Shown here one piece after another: positions 54,777 through 64,000 of a stretch of DNA of 64,000 bases; the stretch's first letter is position 1, and the number at the start of each line of letters is the position of its first letter. The stretch covers positions 2,480,001-2,544,000 of the forward strand of contig JAXLVB010000001.1 of assembly GCA_046329195.1 (NCBI GenBank). The letters are read 5' to 3'. The notes beneath the pieces are model-generated. The model saw only the letters and a program-made list of their open reading frames with translations. It was not told where the DNA came from and searched no databases. The translations under genes were made by a program, and so were the position numbers. The DNA is from JAXLVB01 sp046329195. Its GTDB lineage: Bacteria; Bacteroidota; Bacteroidia; Cytophagales; Spirosomataceae.

Positions 54777-56318
54777 ATGTTTTTCTACGGTAAAGATACC
54801 CTGACGGTAGGGAAAACCCTGCAACTCGTCGAAGGCAAACTCCAAGGAGTGCTTTGCGAAGAGGTCGTCCAAAAAATAGAAGCAAGCCATCAGTTTGTGA
54901 AAAACATCGTGGCTCAGCACGAAACCGTGTACGGCATCAATACGGGCTTTGGGCCGCTGTGCGATACGCCTATTTCGGAAGAACAAACCAAGACGCTTCA
55001 GTACAATTTGCTCATCAGTCACAGCGTGGGAGTGGGCAATCCGATTTTGCCTGAAATCGCCAAAACCATGCTCATTTGCAAGGTTCATGCCTTGGCGCAG
55101 GGGTATTCGGGTATTAGCCTCAGCACCCTTCGGCGCATCCTTTGGCACATCGAAAACGACGTAATTCCTGTCGTTCCTGAAAAAGGTTCGGTGGGCGCCT
55201 CGGGCGATTTGGCACCTTTGGCGCACCTTTTTTTGCCACTGATTGGCTTGGGATACGTGTATTGGAACGGCCAAAAAGTGCTCACGGCACACGCCTTGGC
55301 GCATTTTGAGTTGGCACCGATTGAGCTAGGGCCCAAAGAAGGATTGGCCCTCATTAATGGCACACAGTTTATTTTGGCCCATGCGGTGCGTGGGGTGGCT
55401 CGCCTGCACCACTGCCTCGAAATGGCCGACCTTATCGGGGCGTTTTCGTTGGAAGCGCTGATGGGTTCGGTAAAGCCGTTTGATGCCCGTTTGCACCAGA
55501 TTCGTCCGTTTCGGGGGAGTATGCTGGTGGCGCAGCGCTTACGGCGACTCATAGACGGCTCGGAGGTATTGGTCTCGCATACCGACTGCGGTCGGGTACA
55601 AGACCCTTATTCGTTGCGTTGTATGCCACAGGTACACGGGGCATCCCGCAATGCGTGGCTGCATCTGAAAGAATTGACCGAAATTGAACTTAATGCCGTG
55701 ACCGACAACCCCGTGGTGCTGGGCGACCACGATACCATTAGCGGGGGGAATTTCCACGGACAGCCTTTGGCATTGCCGCTTGATTATGCCACCTTGGCCG
55801 CTGCCGAGGTGGGTAATATCTCCGACCGCCGTTGTTATTTGATGCTCGAAGGGCGCTTTGGCTTGCCCAAACTACTGTTGAAGGAAACGGGCCTCAACTC
55901 AGGTTTTATGATTCCGCAGTACACAACGGCGGCGTTGGTTTCCGAAAACAAATCGCTCTGTTTCCCTGCTTCGGCTGATAGTATTCCTACCTCGCTGGGA
56001 CAAGAAGACCACGTTTCGATGGGTTCTATTAGTGGTCGAAAACTGAACCAAGTGATTGATAATCTGGAGTATATTTTGGCCATTGAGCTGCTGTATGCTT
56101 CCCAAGCGCTGGAGTTTCGCCGACCGCTGCAATCGAGTGCGGTGATGGAAAAACTCTTGGGCGAAATCCGAAAACACGTGCCTTTTGCGACCGAAGACAA
56201 AATCTTCTCCGACGATATTGCTACCCTTCATCAACTGCTACAAACCGATATTCTTCCGAATCTCGTGCGTGAAACCTGTAACCTCAATGAGCACTATGAC
56301 GACTTCCGAATTTATTAA
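54777..56318 (+). CDS. hutH: Histidine ammonia-lyase
   Basis: 513 residues. The MIO-forming Ala-Ser-Gly is in GSVGASGDLAPLAHL (~141-143); also YGINTGFGPLCDTPI and LINGTQFILAH. Deaminates L-histidine to urocanate, first step of histidine degradation. Its 3' end overlaps the hutU start by ~32 bp, so the two are translationally coupled. Confidence 0.97.
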   Translation: MFFYGKDTLTVGKTLQLVEGKLQGVLCEEVVQKIEASHQFVKNIVAQHETVYGINTGFGPLCDTPISEEQTKTLQYNLLISHSVGVGNPILPEIAKTMLICKVHALAQGYSGISLSTLRRILWHIENDVIPVVPEKGSVGASGDLAPLAHLFLPLIGLGYVYWNGQKVLTAHALAHFELAPIELGPKEGLALINGTQFILAHAVRGVARLHHCLEMADLIGAFSLEALMGSVKPFDARLHQIRPFRGSMLVAQRLRRLIDGSEVLVSHTDCGRVQDPYSLRCMPQVHGASRNAWLHLKELTEIELNAVTDNPVVLGDHDTISGGNFHGQPLALPLDYATLAAAEVGNISDRRCYLMLEGRFGLPKLLLKETGLNSGFMIPQYTTAALVSENKSLCFPASADSIPTSLGQEDHVSMGSISGRKLNQVIDNLEYILAIELLYASQALEFRRPLQSSAVMEKLLGEIRKHVPFATEDKIFSDDIATLHQLLQTDILPNLVRETCNLNEHYDDFRIY

Positions 56319-57993
56319 AACCTACGCCAATCACCCGCACTACAAAGCACCGAGAGGAACGCAACTGCACGCCAAATCGTGGCAAACGGAAGCGCCGTTG
56401 CGGATGTTATTGAACAACCTCGACCCCGAAGTGGCCGAAAATCCCGATGAATTGGTGGTGTACGGCGGCATCGGGCAAGCGGCTCGCAACCGTGAGTCAC
56501 TGCAAAAAATCATCGAAATTTTGCTGGAATTGGACGAAGAACATTCACTGTTGGTGCAGTCGGGAAAGCCCGTGGGCATCGTTCGTACGCATCCACAAGC
56601 GCCCCGAGTGCTCATCGCCAACAGTAATTTGGTGCCTGCGTGGTCCACGTGGGAGCATTTTAATGAGTTGAGAGCCAAAGGGTTGATGATGTACGGGCAA
56701 ATGACCGCAGGTAGCTGGATTTACATTGGTACCCAAGGCATTTTGCAAGGAACGTACGAAACCTTTGTAGAATGTGGTCGTCAACATTTTGGAGGAGACC
56801 TGCGGGGTAAATTGCTGGTAACGGGCGGTTTGGGAGGCATGGGGGGCGCACAGCCATTGGCCGCAACGCTGGCGGGGGCCACGTTTTTGGGCGTGGACAT
56901 TGATCCCACCCGTATTCAGAAACGCCTCGAAACTCGTTACATCGACCGCATGACGCACAGCTACGACGAGGCCATCGGCTGGGTGCTGGAAGCCAAGGCC
57001 AAAGGCGAAAACGTGTCGGTGGGGTTGGTGGGCGACATTGGCGATGTGCTGCAAAAACTGTTAGAAGACAACATTATTCCCGAAATTTTGACCGACCAAA
57101 CCTCCGCACACGACCCGCTGAACGGCTACGTTCCCCACGGAATGAGTTTGGATGAAGCTCAACAACTCCGCCAAGAAAACCCTGCGGATTACCAAATGCG
57201 CTCCAAAAAAAGCATGGCTCGTCACGTGGGCTTGATGCTCGAAATGCAAAAAAGAGGTTCGATTGTGTTTGACTACGGCAACAACCTGCGGGAGTTTGCC
57301 CGCCAGGGAGGCGAACCCAATGCGTTCAACTTTCCTGGGTTTACACCTGCGTACATACGGCAGTTGTTTTGCGAAGGCAAAGGGCCTTTTCGATGGGTGG
57401 CGCTTTCGGGCGACCCCGACGATATTCGGGTGACGGACGAAGCACTCATGGCCGCTTTCCCCGAAAACAAAGCCTTGATTCGATGGCTCACCGAGGCCCA
57501 AACCAAGATTGCGTTTCAGGGCTTGCCTGCCCGTATTTGTTGGCTGGGCATGGGAGAACGGGAAAAAGCGGGTTTGATTTTCAATGAGTTGGTAAAAATG
57601 GGCAAGGTAAAAGCCCCAATTGTGATTGGACGTGACCACCTCGACTGCGGCTCGGTGGCATCGCCCAACCGTGAGACGGAAGCGATGCTTGATGGCTCCG
57701 ATGCGGTATCGGACTGGACGCTGCTCAACCTCATGTCCAACACCTCGGGCGGGGCAACGTGGGTGTCGTTTCACCACGGTGGGGGCGTGGGCATGGGCTA
57801 CTCTCAACACGCTGGTATGGTGGTGTTGGCCGACGGAACCGACCGTGCCGAAGCCTGTCTCCGACGGGTGTTGTACAACGACCCTGCCATGGGTGTGTTT
57901 AGGCACCACGATGCGGGCTACGAAAAAGCGAGCCACTGGGCCGATAAATTTGGGTTGAGTGGCCCCCTAACCCCCAATGGGGGAATAATATAA
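56287..57993 (+). CDS. hutU: Urocanate hydratase
   Basis: 568 residues from ATG 56287 (a second ATG at 56296 is possible). NAD-binding GGLGGMGGAQPLA, QTSAHDPLNGYVP, and the active-site Cys in IGRDHLDCGSVASPNRETE. Hydrates urocanate to imidazolonepropionate. The stop codon (57991-57993) lies inside the 9-bp target duplication of the MITE that follows, yet is preserved. Confidence 0.96.
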   Translation: MSTMTTSEFIKTYANHPHYKAPRGTQLHAKSWQTEAPLRMLLNNLDPEVAENPDELVVYGGIGQAARNRESLQKIIEILLELDEEHSLLVQSGKPVGIVRTHPQAPRVLIANSNLVPAWSTWEHFNELRAKGLMMYGQMTAGSWIYIGTQGILQGTYETFVECGRQHFGGDLRGKLLVTGGLGGMGGAQPLAATLAGATFLGVDIDPTRIQKRLETRYIDRMTHSYDEAIGWVLEAKAKGENVSVGLVGDIGDVLQKLLEDNIIPEILTDQTSAHDPLNGYVPHGMSLDEAQQLRQENPADYQMRSKKSMARHVGLMLEMQKRGSIVFDYGNNLREFARQGGEPNAFNFPGFTPAYIRQLFCEGKGPFRWVALSGDPDDIRVTDEALMAAFPENKALIRWLTEAQTKIAFQGLPARICWLGMGEREKAGLIFNELVKMGKVKAPIVIGRDHLDCGSVASPNRETEAMLDGSDAVSDWTLLNLMSNTSGGATWVSFHHGGGVGMGYSQHAGMVVLADGTDRAEACLRRVLYNDPAMGVFRHHDAGYEKASHWADKFGLSGPLTPNGGII

Positions 57994-57996
57994 AAG

Positions 57997-58122
57997 CTGA
58001 TTGCTGGACAAAACGAAGGCTACCGATATACCGAAGGCTCAAGCGAGGGTGCTAGAACTAGGTCGTAGGGGCGTATGGCATACGCCCGATAGGAGCCAAT
58101 TTATATTTTGTCCAGCAATCAG
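57997..58122. mobile_element. 126-bp MITE with 17-bp perfect TIRs and 9-bp target duplication
   Basis: TIRs CTGATTGCTGGACAAAA (57997-58013) and its exact reverse complement (58106-58122). Immediate flanks atataaaag occur at 57988-57996 and 58123-58131. The inside has no gene and holds one REP hairpin (around 58063-58090, gtaggggcgtatggcatacg) of the same family as the tandem array at 62.8 kb. It sits in the hut operon between hutU and hutI. Confidence 0.88.
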
Positions 58123-58244
58123 ATATAAAAGTTTACTTTTTTTGTAATACTTTAATAATCAACGATATAAAGATTCTCCCGTTGGGCCGAGACGGCACAG
58201 AGCCGCCTGTGCAGTACCGTGAGATTTAGAGGAGACTGTTTGAT

Positions 58245-59456
58245 ATGAAATTACTTGGGCCATTTACGCAGATAGTGACCTTGCGGGGTTTGCCCGAGAA
58301 GGGCGCCCTTAAAGACGAAGCGCTGGAGGTCATCAAAAACGGCGGAGTGCTGCTCCACAACGGATGGATTCAGGCCGTGGGTGGGTTTGAGTCGTTGGTA
58401 AAAATGTACCCAAAGGCGATGGTGGAGGAAATCACCCAGCCGACGGTGCTGCTGCCGAGTTTTGTGGATTGCCATACGCATACCTGTTTTGCGGGAAGCC
58501 GTGCCAACGATTTTGCGGCCCGCAATGCGGGAAAAACCTACCTCGAAATTGCGGCGGCGGGCGGCGGGATTTGGAGCAGTGTAAGCCAAACCCGAGCCTG
58601 CGACGAACAAACCCTTTTTGAGCTCACCCTCGGGCGGGTAGAACGTTTTTTACAGCAGGGTGTCAAGACGCTCGAAATCAAAAGCGGCTATGGCTTAGAC
58701 CTTGACAATGAGCTGAAAATGCTGCGGGTGATTGGGCGGGTACAGCAGTTTTTTCAGTCGAAAGCACGTATCGTACCGACTTGTTTGGCGGCGCATATCA
58801 AGCCCAAAGACTTTGAGGGTTCGCAGGAGGCGTATTTGGCATGGATAACGGCAGAATTGCTGCCCCAAATCCGCACCGAGCAACTGAGCCAACGGGTGGA
58901 TATTTTTGTGGAGCAATCGGCGTTTGGGCTTGCCGAAAGTAGGCAGTTTTTACAGAAAGCCAAGGCGCTGGGCTTTGACCTGACGGTTCATGCCGACCAG
59001 TTTACAGCAGGAAGTTCGACGTTGGCTGTGGAGATGGGGGCTTTGTCGGCCGACCACTTGGAAGCGAGTACCGAAAAGGAAATTTATGCCTTGGCGCAGT
59101 CGGATACGGTGGCGGTGGTGTTGCCAGGGGCGTCGTTGGGCTTGGGTGAGCCTTTTGCTCCCGCCCGCAAGCTCTTAGATGCGGGGGCTTGCGTGGCCAT
59201 TGCCTCCGATTTTAACCCAGGTTCTGCCCCGATGGGCGACTTGCTGACCCAAGCGGCTATTTTGGCTACCTACCAAAAACTAAGCACCGCCGAAGTATTA
59301 TCAGGGCTGACGTTCAGAGCCGCTAAGGCGTTGAAATTAAGGGAAGTGGGGCGAATTGAAACAGGCTACTCGGCTGATGTACAAGGATATGCTTGCGCCG
59401 ATTACCGAGAAATTCTTTACCAACAAGGGCGGTTGAAGCCGTACGGGGTGTGGTGA
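58245..59456 (+). CDS. hutI: Imidazolonepropionase
   Basis: 403 residues. Amidohydrolase with metal H-x-H in FVDCHTHTCFAGSRANDF (~75), LEIKSGYGLDLDNE, LTVHADQF and SDFNPGSAP. Hydrolyses imidazolone-5-propionate to N-formimidoyl-L-glutamate. Shine-Dalgarno-like AGAGGAG 10 bp before the ATG, preceded by a small hairpin (gcacag/ctgtgc, 58195-58212). The MITE separates it from hutU by 251 bp, so transcription may depend on read-through. Confidence 0.95.
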   Translation: MKLLGPFTQIVTLRGLPEKGALKDEALEVIKNGGVLLHNGWIQAVGGFESLVKMYPKAMVEEITQPTVLLPSFVDCHTHTCFAGSRANDFAARNAGKTYLEIAAAGGGIWSSVSQTRACDEQTLFELTLGRVERFLQQGVKTLEIKSGYGLDLDNELKMLRVIGRVQQFFQSKARIVPTCLAAHIKPKDFEGSQEAYLAWITAELLPQIRTEQLSQRVDIFVEQSAFGLAESRQFLQKAKALGFDLTVHADQFTAGSSTLAVEMGALSADHLEASTEKEIYALAQSDTVAVVLPGASLGLGEPFAPARKLLDAGACVAIASDFNPGSAPMGDLLTQAAILATYQKLSTAEVLSGLTFRAAKALKLREVGRIETGYSADVQGYACADYREILYQQGRLKPYGVW

Positions 59457-59463
59457 TTACCAG

Positions 59464-59502
59464 CATCCGTGTGCTATTGGCGACGATTGTAGCACACGGA
59501 TG
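59464..59502 (+). terminator. Stem-loop after hutI
   Basis: Perfect 12-bp arms catccgtgtgct (59464-59475) and agcacacggatg (59491-59502), loop 15 nt, 8 bp after the hutI stop. No long T-run follows, so it may be a weak terminator or an mRNA 3' stabiliser. Confidence 0.5.
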
Positions 59503-59683
59503 ATTTGGATTAGACACGGTTTTTATGGATTTGAAAAAATAAATAGAAGCCGATTTGAGGCATTTGCCTTTAGATTTATTTTCTATGTAAAAACTCAATG
59601 TGGGCTATGTGGTTACCTTCGCCTAATCACTTGCAAAGTTTCGTACAACCTTGCTTAGAATAAAGTACGCAATTATTCAAAAT

Positions 59684-60637
59684 ATGCTTCACCTCCCTCA
59701 ATCCAACCTCTGGCAAGGCCGCAACGACGGCGATGCTCCCGATTTGTGGCGCTGGCACCAAGTGGTGGAATGTACACCGCTGGCCGAACTCACCGCCCGT
59801 AAGGCCATTGCCCTACTGGGCTTTGCATGCGACGAAGGCGTGCGCCGCAACAAAGGCCGCTTAGGCGCCAGTGCAGCACCGAGTGTGCTTCGCTCGGTTT
59901 GTGCCAATTTCCCAGCACATTCGCTGGCCAAAGGGGCGCTGGTGGACGTGGGCGATTGCGTGTGCGAAGGCACGAAACTCGAAGAAGCCCAAGGCGAACT
60001 GGCCGATACCGTGGCGCAACTCGTCCAACTGGGCTACCGACCGATGGTATTTGGAGGCGGCCACGAAGTGATGTACGGGCATTTTCGAGGGCTTCGGAAG
60101 GCGTTTCCCCGCCAAAGAATCGGAATCATTAATTTCGATGCGCATTTCGACATTCGTGAGCCTGACCCTGCGGTGGGGGCAAGTTCGGGAACGGGTTTTT
60201 GGCAATTGGCGCAGGAAGAAAGCGATTTTCACTACTTGGCTTTGGGGATTCAGACCAATAGCAATACCCAACGCTTGTTTGCTACCGCCAAACACTACGG
60301 CGTAAAGCACCTCTTGGCGGACGATTTTTACCCCGAAAATATCATGCTTATTCTCCACACGATTGCGGCCTTCATGGAACGGGTTGACAAAGTCTATTTG
60401 ACGATTTGCATGGACGTGTTTGCGGCACCGTATGCGCCAGGGGTGAGTGCCTTGGCGTACAACGGCTTGGTACCCGACCGTACCTTTCGGCAGGCATTGC
60501 AAGCCATCCTTTCGTCGCCCAAACTCGTGAGCGCCGACATAGCCGAGCTTAATCCCCGCCTCGACATCGACAACCGCACCGCCCGCTTGGCGGCCAGTTT
60601 GGTGTTTGAGATTATAAATAAATGGATGAGTCAGTAA
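59684..60637 (+). CDS. hutG: Formimidoylglutamase (arginase family)
   Basis: 317 residues from ATG 59684. Binuclear-metal motifs of the ureohydrolase fold: VFGGGHEVMYGHF, GIINFDAHFDIRE and TICMDVFAAPYAPGVSA. Converts formimidoylglutamate to glutamate and formamide, completing the hut pathway encoded just upstream. A TTG 33 bp earlier is not preferred. Confidence 0.9.
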   Translation: MLHLPQSNLWQGRNDGDAPDLWRWHQVVECTPLAELTARKAIALLGFACDEGVRRNKGRLGASAAPSVLRSVCANFPAHSLAKGALVDVGDCVCEGTKLEEAQGELADTVAQLVQLGYRPMVFGGGHEVMYGHFRGLRKAFPRQRIGIINFDAHFDIREPDPAVGASSGTGFWQLAQEESDFHYLALGIQTNSNTQRLFATAKHYGVKHLLADDFYPENIMLILHTIAAFMERVDKVYLTICMDVFAAPYAPGVSALAYNGLVPDRTFRQALQAILSSPKLVSADIAELNPRLDIDNRTARLAASLVFEIINKWMSQ

Positions 60638-60730
60638 ACAGAGACGAGTGATTAGTTGGGCGTCTGGAGCTTTTTGAGGGCAATAGCCCCCTGCGATTTG
60701 GATATAGCAGTAAGTACAAAGTTGTCGAAC

Positions 60731-62623
60731 CTACCACTTCTCGATATACCCCAATTGCTCGTCTTCATCTTCGTATTCTAATTCGGCGTCTTTTTCCCAA
60801 ATCTCCATCTCGCAAGGTTTGCAGTTGAATCGTAATTTGTATTCTACTTCGCCGTGTTTTAGCGTGAGGGGTTCCGTCAACTTTTCACCCATAGTGGCTC
60901 GTTGAAATCTGGCACACTTGCCTAATTCGTATTTGACACAATATTTGGTGGTCATCACCCGTGATTTGCCGGGGTCCCATTGGAGTTCAAATGCCTTTTC
61001 GATTTCTGTTACGCCATGCCGTTGGTAGAAGGTCCTCGCCAATTGGTTGGCTACATTGTACATGAAGTCTAATTTCTGAACGGGGTACGGATGCGTCGTT
61101 TTCTCAATCTGATACTCTTCACGGTGGTAATCTCGCACTCGAATATCTGCTAATTGCTCCAGTACTTCTCGTCGGATCTCGTTGACTTTTGAAGTAGGTA
61201 AAAACCAGTTTTGGCTCAATTCAACTTCAATCGTATCCACCTCAAAAGGCGTGTTACCTGTTTTTGCTAAGTTCTTTTTGATATTGGGAATGACCGATTC
61301 TTCGGTTCGGGCTACTTCTTTGGCAATTTGGAGCACCGAGCTACATTGATGGCCATCTTCGTCAATAGCCAAGAGTTGGAAGCCTTCAGTAGTTTCAGAA
61401 AAATACAAGGAAACGCCAATTTTACGCACGGCACTGTTTTCTTTTTCGACCATTTTATTGAATTCGGCATCCGAATTTCGATAAATAACCGTACCGACAG
61501 GAAGGGGCTTGAAGGTGTTCGGAATCACAATGCTATTGAAAATCACATTGATTTGAACCCCGTCGGCTACGCCTTCTTCGTTGATAAAATACAGACCGTC
61601 GCCGTTGTTGAGCTTTTCGTAATTCTCAATTACATAGCCTTTGGCTTTGACTTCCAGTAACTTACCAATATACTGTCCTTGTGACTTGGGGCTTTCCCAA
61701 GATCCGATTTTTTCCTTTCTTTTGTTGACAAAGTAGTCGGTATAGCCACGGTTGAAGCTTCTGTCCATCTGTGGCTCAAAGTTGTAGAACGTTCGGCCCG
61801 ACGATGCCTTTTCGTATTTGTCCGAGTTTTCGTGGAGGAATGCGTCTAGTTTTTGACGAAGAAACGACGTGTTGTTTTTGACATATACGATGTCTTTGAG
61901 CCGCCCTTCGATTTTGAACGAAGTGATGCCCGCCTCTATCAGATTGGGAAGTTGGTCGCTCAAATCTAAATCTTTGATAGATAACAAGTGACTGTTGGCA
62001 ATCAGGGTTTCGCCCTTGCCGTCGATGAGCTGATAGGGCAAGCGGCAGTTTTGGGCGCAGGAGCCACGATTAGCACTGCGCTCGCCGTTGGCTACACTCA
62101 TGTAGCAGTTGCCACTAAACGACACGCACAACGCCCCCGACACAAAAAACTCCAACTCGATGTCGGTAGCTTCGTGGATTTCACGGATTTGGTCTAAGTT
62201 TAACTCCCTGGCCAAGACTGCTCGCTTCATGCCTGCATCTGCCAAGAATTTAACGTGCTGGGCATCACGGTTATTGGCTTGCGTACTGGCATGAATGACA
62301 ATAGGCGGCAGATCCATTTCCATGATGGCCATGTCTTGGATGATGAGGGCATCTACGCCAATATGGTATAATTCATGAATGAGTTGTTGACACGTTGCCA
62401 GCTCATCATCATATAAAATGGTGTTGATTACAACAAATACTTTTGCTTTGAAAAGATGGGCATAGCGCACCATTTCAGCAATGTCTTCAACTGAGTTGGT
62501 GGCATTGGACCTTGCTCCAAACTGTGGTGCACCAATATATACGGCATCTGCCCCAGCATTAATGGCGGCCATTCCTTGATAGAGGTTTTTGGCGGGGGCA
62601 AGAATCTCAACTTTCTTTTTCAT
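60731..62623 (-). CDS. U32 family peptidase (TrhP/RlhA-like RNA-hydroxylation type)
   Basis: 630 residues from ATG 62623 (MKKKVEILAPAKNLYQGMAA); the frame continues 18 codons upstream but without family similarity. TIM-barrel U32 domain with FFVSGALCVSFSGNC and RGSCAQNCRLPYQL, which hold the Cys residues proposed to bind an iron-sulfur cluster, and a C-terminal region with CVKYELGKCARF and FNCKPCEME. Relatives hydroxylate tRNA (TrhP) or 23S rRNA (RlhA); true protease activity is doubtful. Which RNA is acted on cannot be read here. Confidence 0.88.
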   Translation of the reverse strand: MKKKVEILAPAKNLYQGMAAINAGADAVYIGAPQFGARSNATNSVEDIAEMVRYAHLFKAKVFVVINTILYDDELATCQQLIHELYHIGVDALIIQDMAIMEMDLPPIVIHASTQANNRDAQHVKFLADAGMKRAVLARELNLDQIREIHEATDIELEFFVSGALCVSFSGNCYMSVANGERSANRGSCAQNCRLPYQLIDGKGETLIANSHLLSIKDLDLSDQLPNLIEAGITSFKIEGRLKDIVYVKNNTSFLRQKLDAFLHENSDKYEKASSGRTFYNFEPQMDRSFNRGYTDYFVNKRKEKIGSWESPKSQGQYIGKLLEVKAKGYVIENYEKLNNGDGLYFINEEGVADGVQINVIFNSIVIPNTFKPLPVGTVIYRNSDAEFNKMVEKENSAVRKIGVSLYFSETTEGFQLLAIDEDGHQCSSVLQIAKEVARTEESVIPNIKKNLAKTGNTPFEVDTIEVELSQNWFLPTSKVNEIRREVLEQLADIRVRDYHREEYQIEKTTHPYPVQKLDFMYNVANQLARTFYQRHGVTEIEKAFELQWDPGKSRVMTTKYCVKYELGKCARFQRATMGEKLTEPLTLKHGEVEYKLRFNCKPCEMEIWEKDAELEYEDEDEQLGYIEKW

Positions 62624-62822
62624 CTGAGTATCGCTAATAATGGCTGCAAAATTACAGAATTTTGAGCAGATGCCCATAATAGGGATTTTCTTGGCGGGAT
62701 GAGCGGCATTATCAACGACAATTAAAAGATTCGCTACTGCGATTACAGTATCCGATCAATGGTTGTGGGTTATCAATAGCTGTCTGTGAGTGGCTATACG
62801 CCTGTATCATAATTAGGAAGGA

Positions 62823-63082
62823 GGGCGTATGCTATACGCCCTTACGGTATATTAACTGGGCGTATGCTATACGCCCCTACGGTATATTAACTGGGCGTAT
62901 GCTATACGCCCCTACGGTATGGTGTATTAACTAGGCGTATGCTATACGCCCCTACGGTATGGTATATTAACTAGGCGTATGCTACACGCCAATACGGTAT
63001 ATTAACTGGGCGTATGCTATACGCCCCTACGGTATGGTATATTAACTAGGCGTATCCTATACGCCCCTACGTTAATTAACTA
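62823..63082. repeat. Seven-unit tandem REP array
   Basis: Units start at 62823, 62858, 62893, 62933, 62973, 63008 and 63048, giving periods of 35, 35, 40, 40, 35 and 40 bp. Each has a hairpin gggcgtat-gct-atacgccc followed by ctacggtat...attaact; on the other strand this is GTAG followed by the hairpin, the RAYT-type REP form. The 5-bp step comes from an extra ggtat. All units point the same way, unlike usual REPIN pairs. Lies between the U32 and uroporphyrinogen-decarboxylase-family genes; no gene in 62678-63137. Confidence 0.88.
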
Positions 63083-63137
63083 GCTGATTATCAGTATTTA
63101 TATGGCTGTGATGTGCGATTAAGAAAAGGGTTGGACT

Positions 63138-64000
63138 CTATCCTTTCCAGCGTTGGGTGTGAGCCATATCAACAGCTTGACGAATCTGTTGCCAGTTATT
63201 GCTGCATGGTAAGGCGCACTCTGCGCCCAGAATAAACTTCTCTGGAGCGTTCTGAATTACTTCTTTTACGTTTTCTAAAATAAGGTCGGTATTAGAAGTA
63301 CAAATGCTTCCTTTTTTCTCCATACCTCCAAATACGGGTCTTTTGAAGAGCTTATAAATGTCTTTTGTTGAAAACAATTGGCTGTTTATTTTCAAACTAC
63401 AATTCACGATATGCCCGGGATAGTCCAAAAAAGGAGTGAGGTCATCGTAGTCGCTTACAAAGTCACAGATGTGCAAGATATTGCAAGGGGTGGCCTCGTT
63501 GATTCGTTTCATCACCACCAAATCGTAAGGTTTTACATAATTGGCAAAAATGGCGGGGTCTCTGAAGCGGAATCCTTCGCCGCCTTGAGTAGCTGCTAAA
63601 AATCCATCAACACCTAATTTGATGCACTCGTTGGCAAACAGTAGCGTGCTTTCAGTGATGATATCCAAGCCTTTTTTGACGGCTTCGGGGTCTTGCTTGA
63701 GGTGTTTGGTGAGTAGTTCGCCTCCCACACTATGGCCTGCGCTCATAAAGGGCGAATAGAGTGTTACGATGACTGGAGCGAGTTTTTTCCCTTTTTTTAC
63801 CAATTCTTTTACGACGTACAGCTGTTTTTCGTAAAAGTCTTTTTTGTAAAAAGGCATGTTCGCCCAATCAGAAGGCTGTTTAATAAGGTCTATTTTGGGG
63901 AATTCACTCTCATATTGGACTTTGATAAAATCCATATCAATGGCATTAAAGTACTCCAAATGCCTATTTACGGCCGCATCGCCGGTTTTGTACCCCTCTC
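63138..64000 (-). CDS. Uroporphyrinogen decarboxylase-family protein (partial at right edge)
   Basis: The frame stays open to the window end: upstream of the internal TTG at 63959 it reads GYKTGDAAVNRHLEYFNAID, typical for this family, so the true start lies beyond 64000. URO-D-like TIM barrel with SPFMSAGHSVGG, NILHICDFVSDY and a C-terminal GAECALPCSNNW. The latter resembles the Cys-containing end of methyltransferase-type (MtaA/CmuA-like) members rather than classic HemE, so a methyl-transfer or other non-haem role is likely. Confidence 0.8.
   Translation of the reverse strand, partial: EGYKTGDAAVNRHLEYFNAIDMDFIKVQYESEFPKIDLIKQPSDWANMPFYKKDFYEKQLYVVKELVKKGKKLAPVIVTLYSPFMSAGHSVGGELLTKHLKQDPEAVKKGLDIITESTLLFANECIKLGVDGFLAATQGGEGFRFRDPAIFANYVKPYDLVVMKRINEATPCNILHICDFVSDYDDLTPFLDYPGHIVNCSLKINSQLFSTKDIYKLFKRPVFGGMEKKGSICTSNTDLILENVKEVIQNAPEKFILGAECALPCSNNWQQIRQAVDMAHTQRWKG

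Noticed and set aside
62823..63082. CRISPR array
   Set aside because: The units are 35/40 bp including the spaces, which are themselves nearly identical; there are no unique spacers and no cas genes.

Overview
The window reads as chromosome of a Bacteroidota bacterium, most likely of the Cytophagales/Spirosomataceae type. The evidence is several promoters of the TTG-N19-TAnnTTTG type, large propeller-type and TPR-type sensor kinases, a DUF1080 protein next to a cupredoxin-dehydrogenase fusion, an ABC-permease/M1-peptidase fusion, a complete hut cluster, and RAYT/REP repeats. Genus cannot be fixed from sequence alone.

Layout. 0.4-2.7 kb: a membrane LytTR regulator divergent from an S41 peptidase. 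2.9-7.8 kb: a secreted three-gene set (DUF1080, cupredoxin plus dehydrogenase propeller, FG-GAP). 7.8-16.7 kb: an AT-rich accessory region built from a REPIN, three copies of a ~170-bp dispersed repeat (T), an integrase remnant, an RloA/RloB (AbiL-like) defence pair, a decayed IS1182-family element, a PD-(D/E)XK nuclease-like gene with two small paralogues, and a Fic protein. 16.8-28.6 kb: a PhyH oxygenase, an S4 protein, two orphan sensor kinases, then a secreted papain-like protease with two tandem caspase-fold proteins that appear catalytically dead.

29.4-34.7 kb: a tight five-gene defence operon. Its last three genes are a Thoeris system (ThsA with two ThsB); its first two are a TIR/nucleoside-deoxyribosyltransferase-like protein and a PTS-enzyme-I-like PEP-binding protein, which are not part of canonical Thoeris. 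An intact IS3-family element (4-bp target duplication) and a RAYT transposase flanked by its own REP hairpins follow directly.

36.8-50.2 kb is core: ABC transporter/peptidase, serine hydrolase, pdxA, yicC, a sensor kinase, a DinB-type thiol transferase and mutS2. 50.3-54.0 kb: AraC regulator divergent from a PhyH oxygenase and a GH127 enzyme. 54.2-60.6 kb: histidine utilisation (MarR regulator, hutH, hutU, hutI, hutG), converting histidine through urocanate, imidazolonepropionate and formiminoglutamate to glutamate. A 126-bp MITE with a 9-bp target duplication sits exactly behind the hutU stop codon. 60.7-64.0 kb: a U32 peptidase, a seven-unit REP array and a uroporphyrinogen-decarboxylase-family gene that runs off the right edge.

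The two observations I consider most likely to be new biology are the extended Thoeris operon with an enzyme-I-like member, and the protease plus paired pseudo-caspase operon. The nuclease-like three-gene cassette is a third candidate. All functional claims rest on reading motifs by eye.
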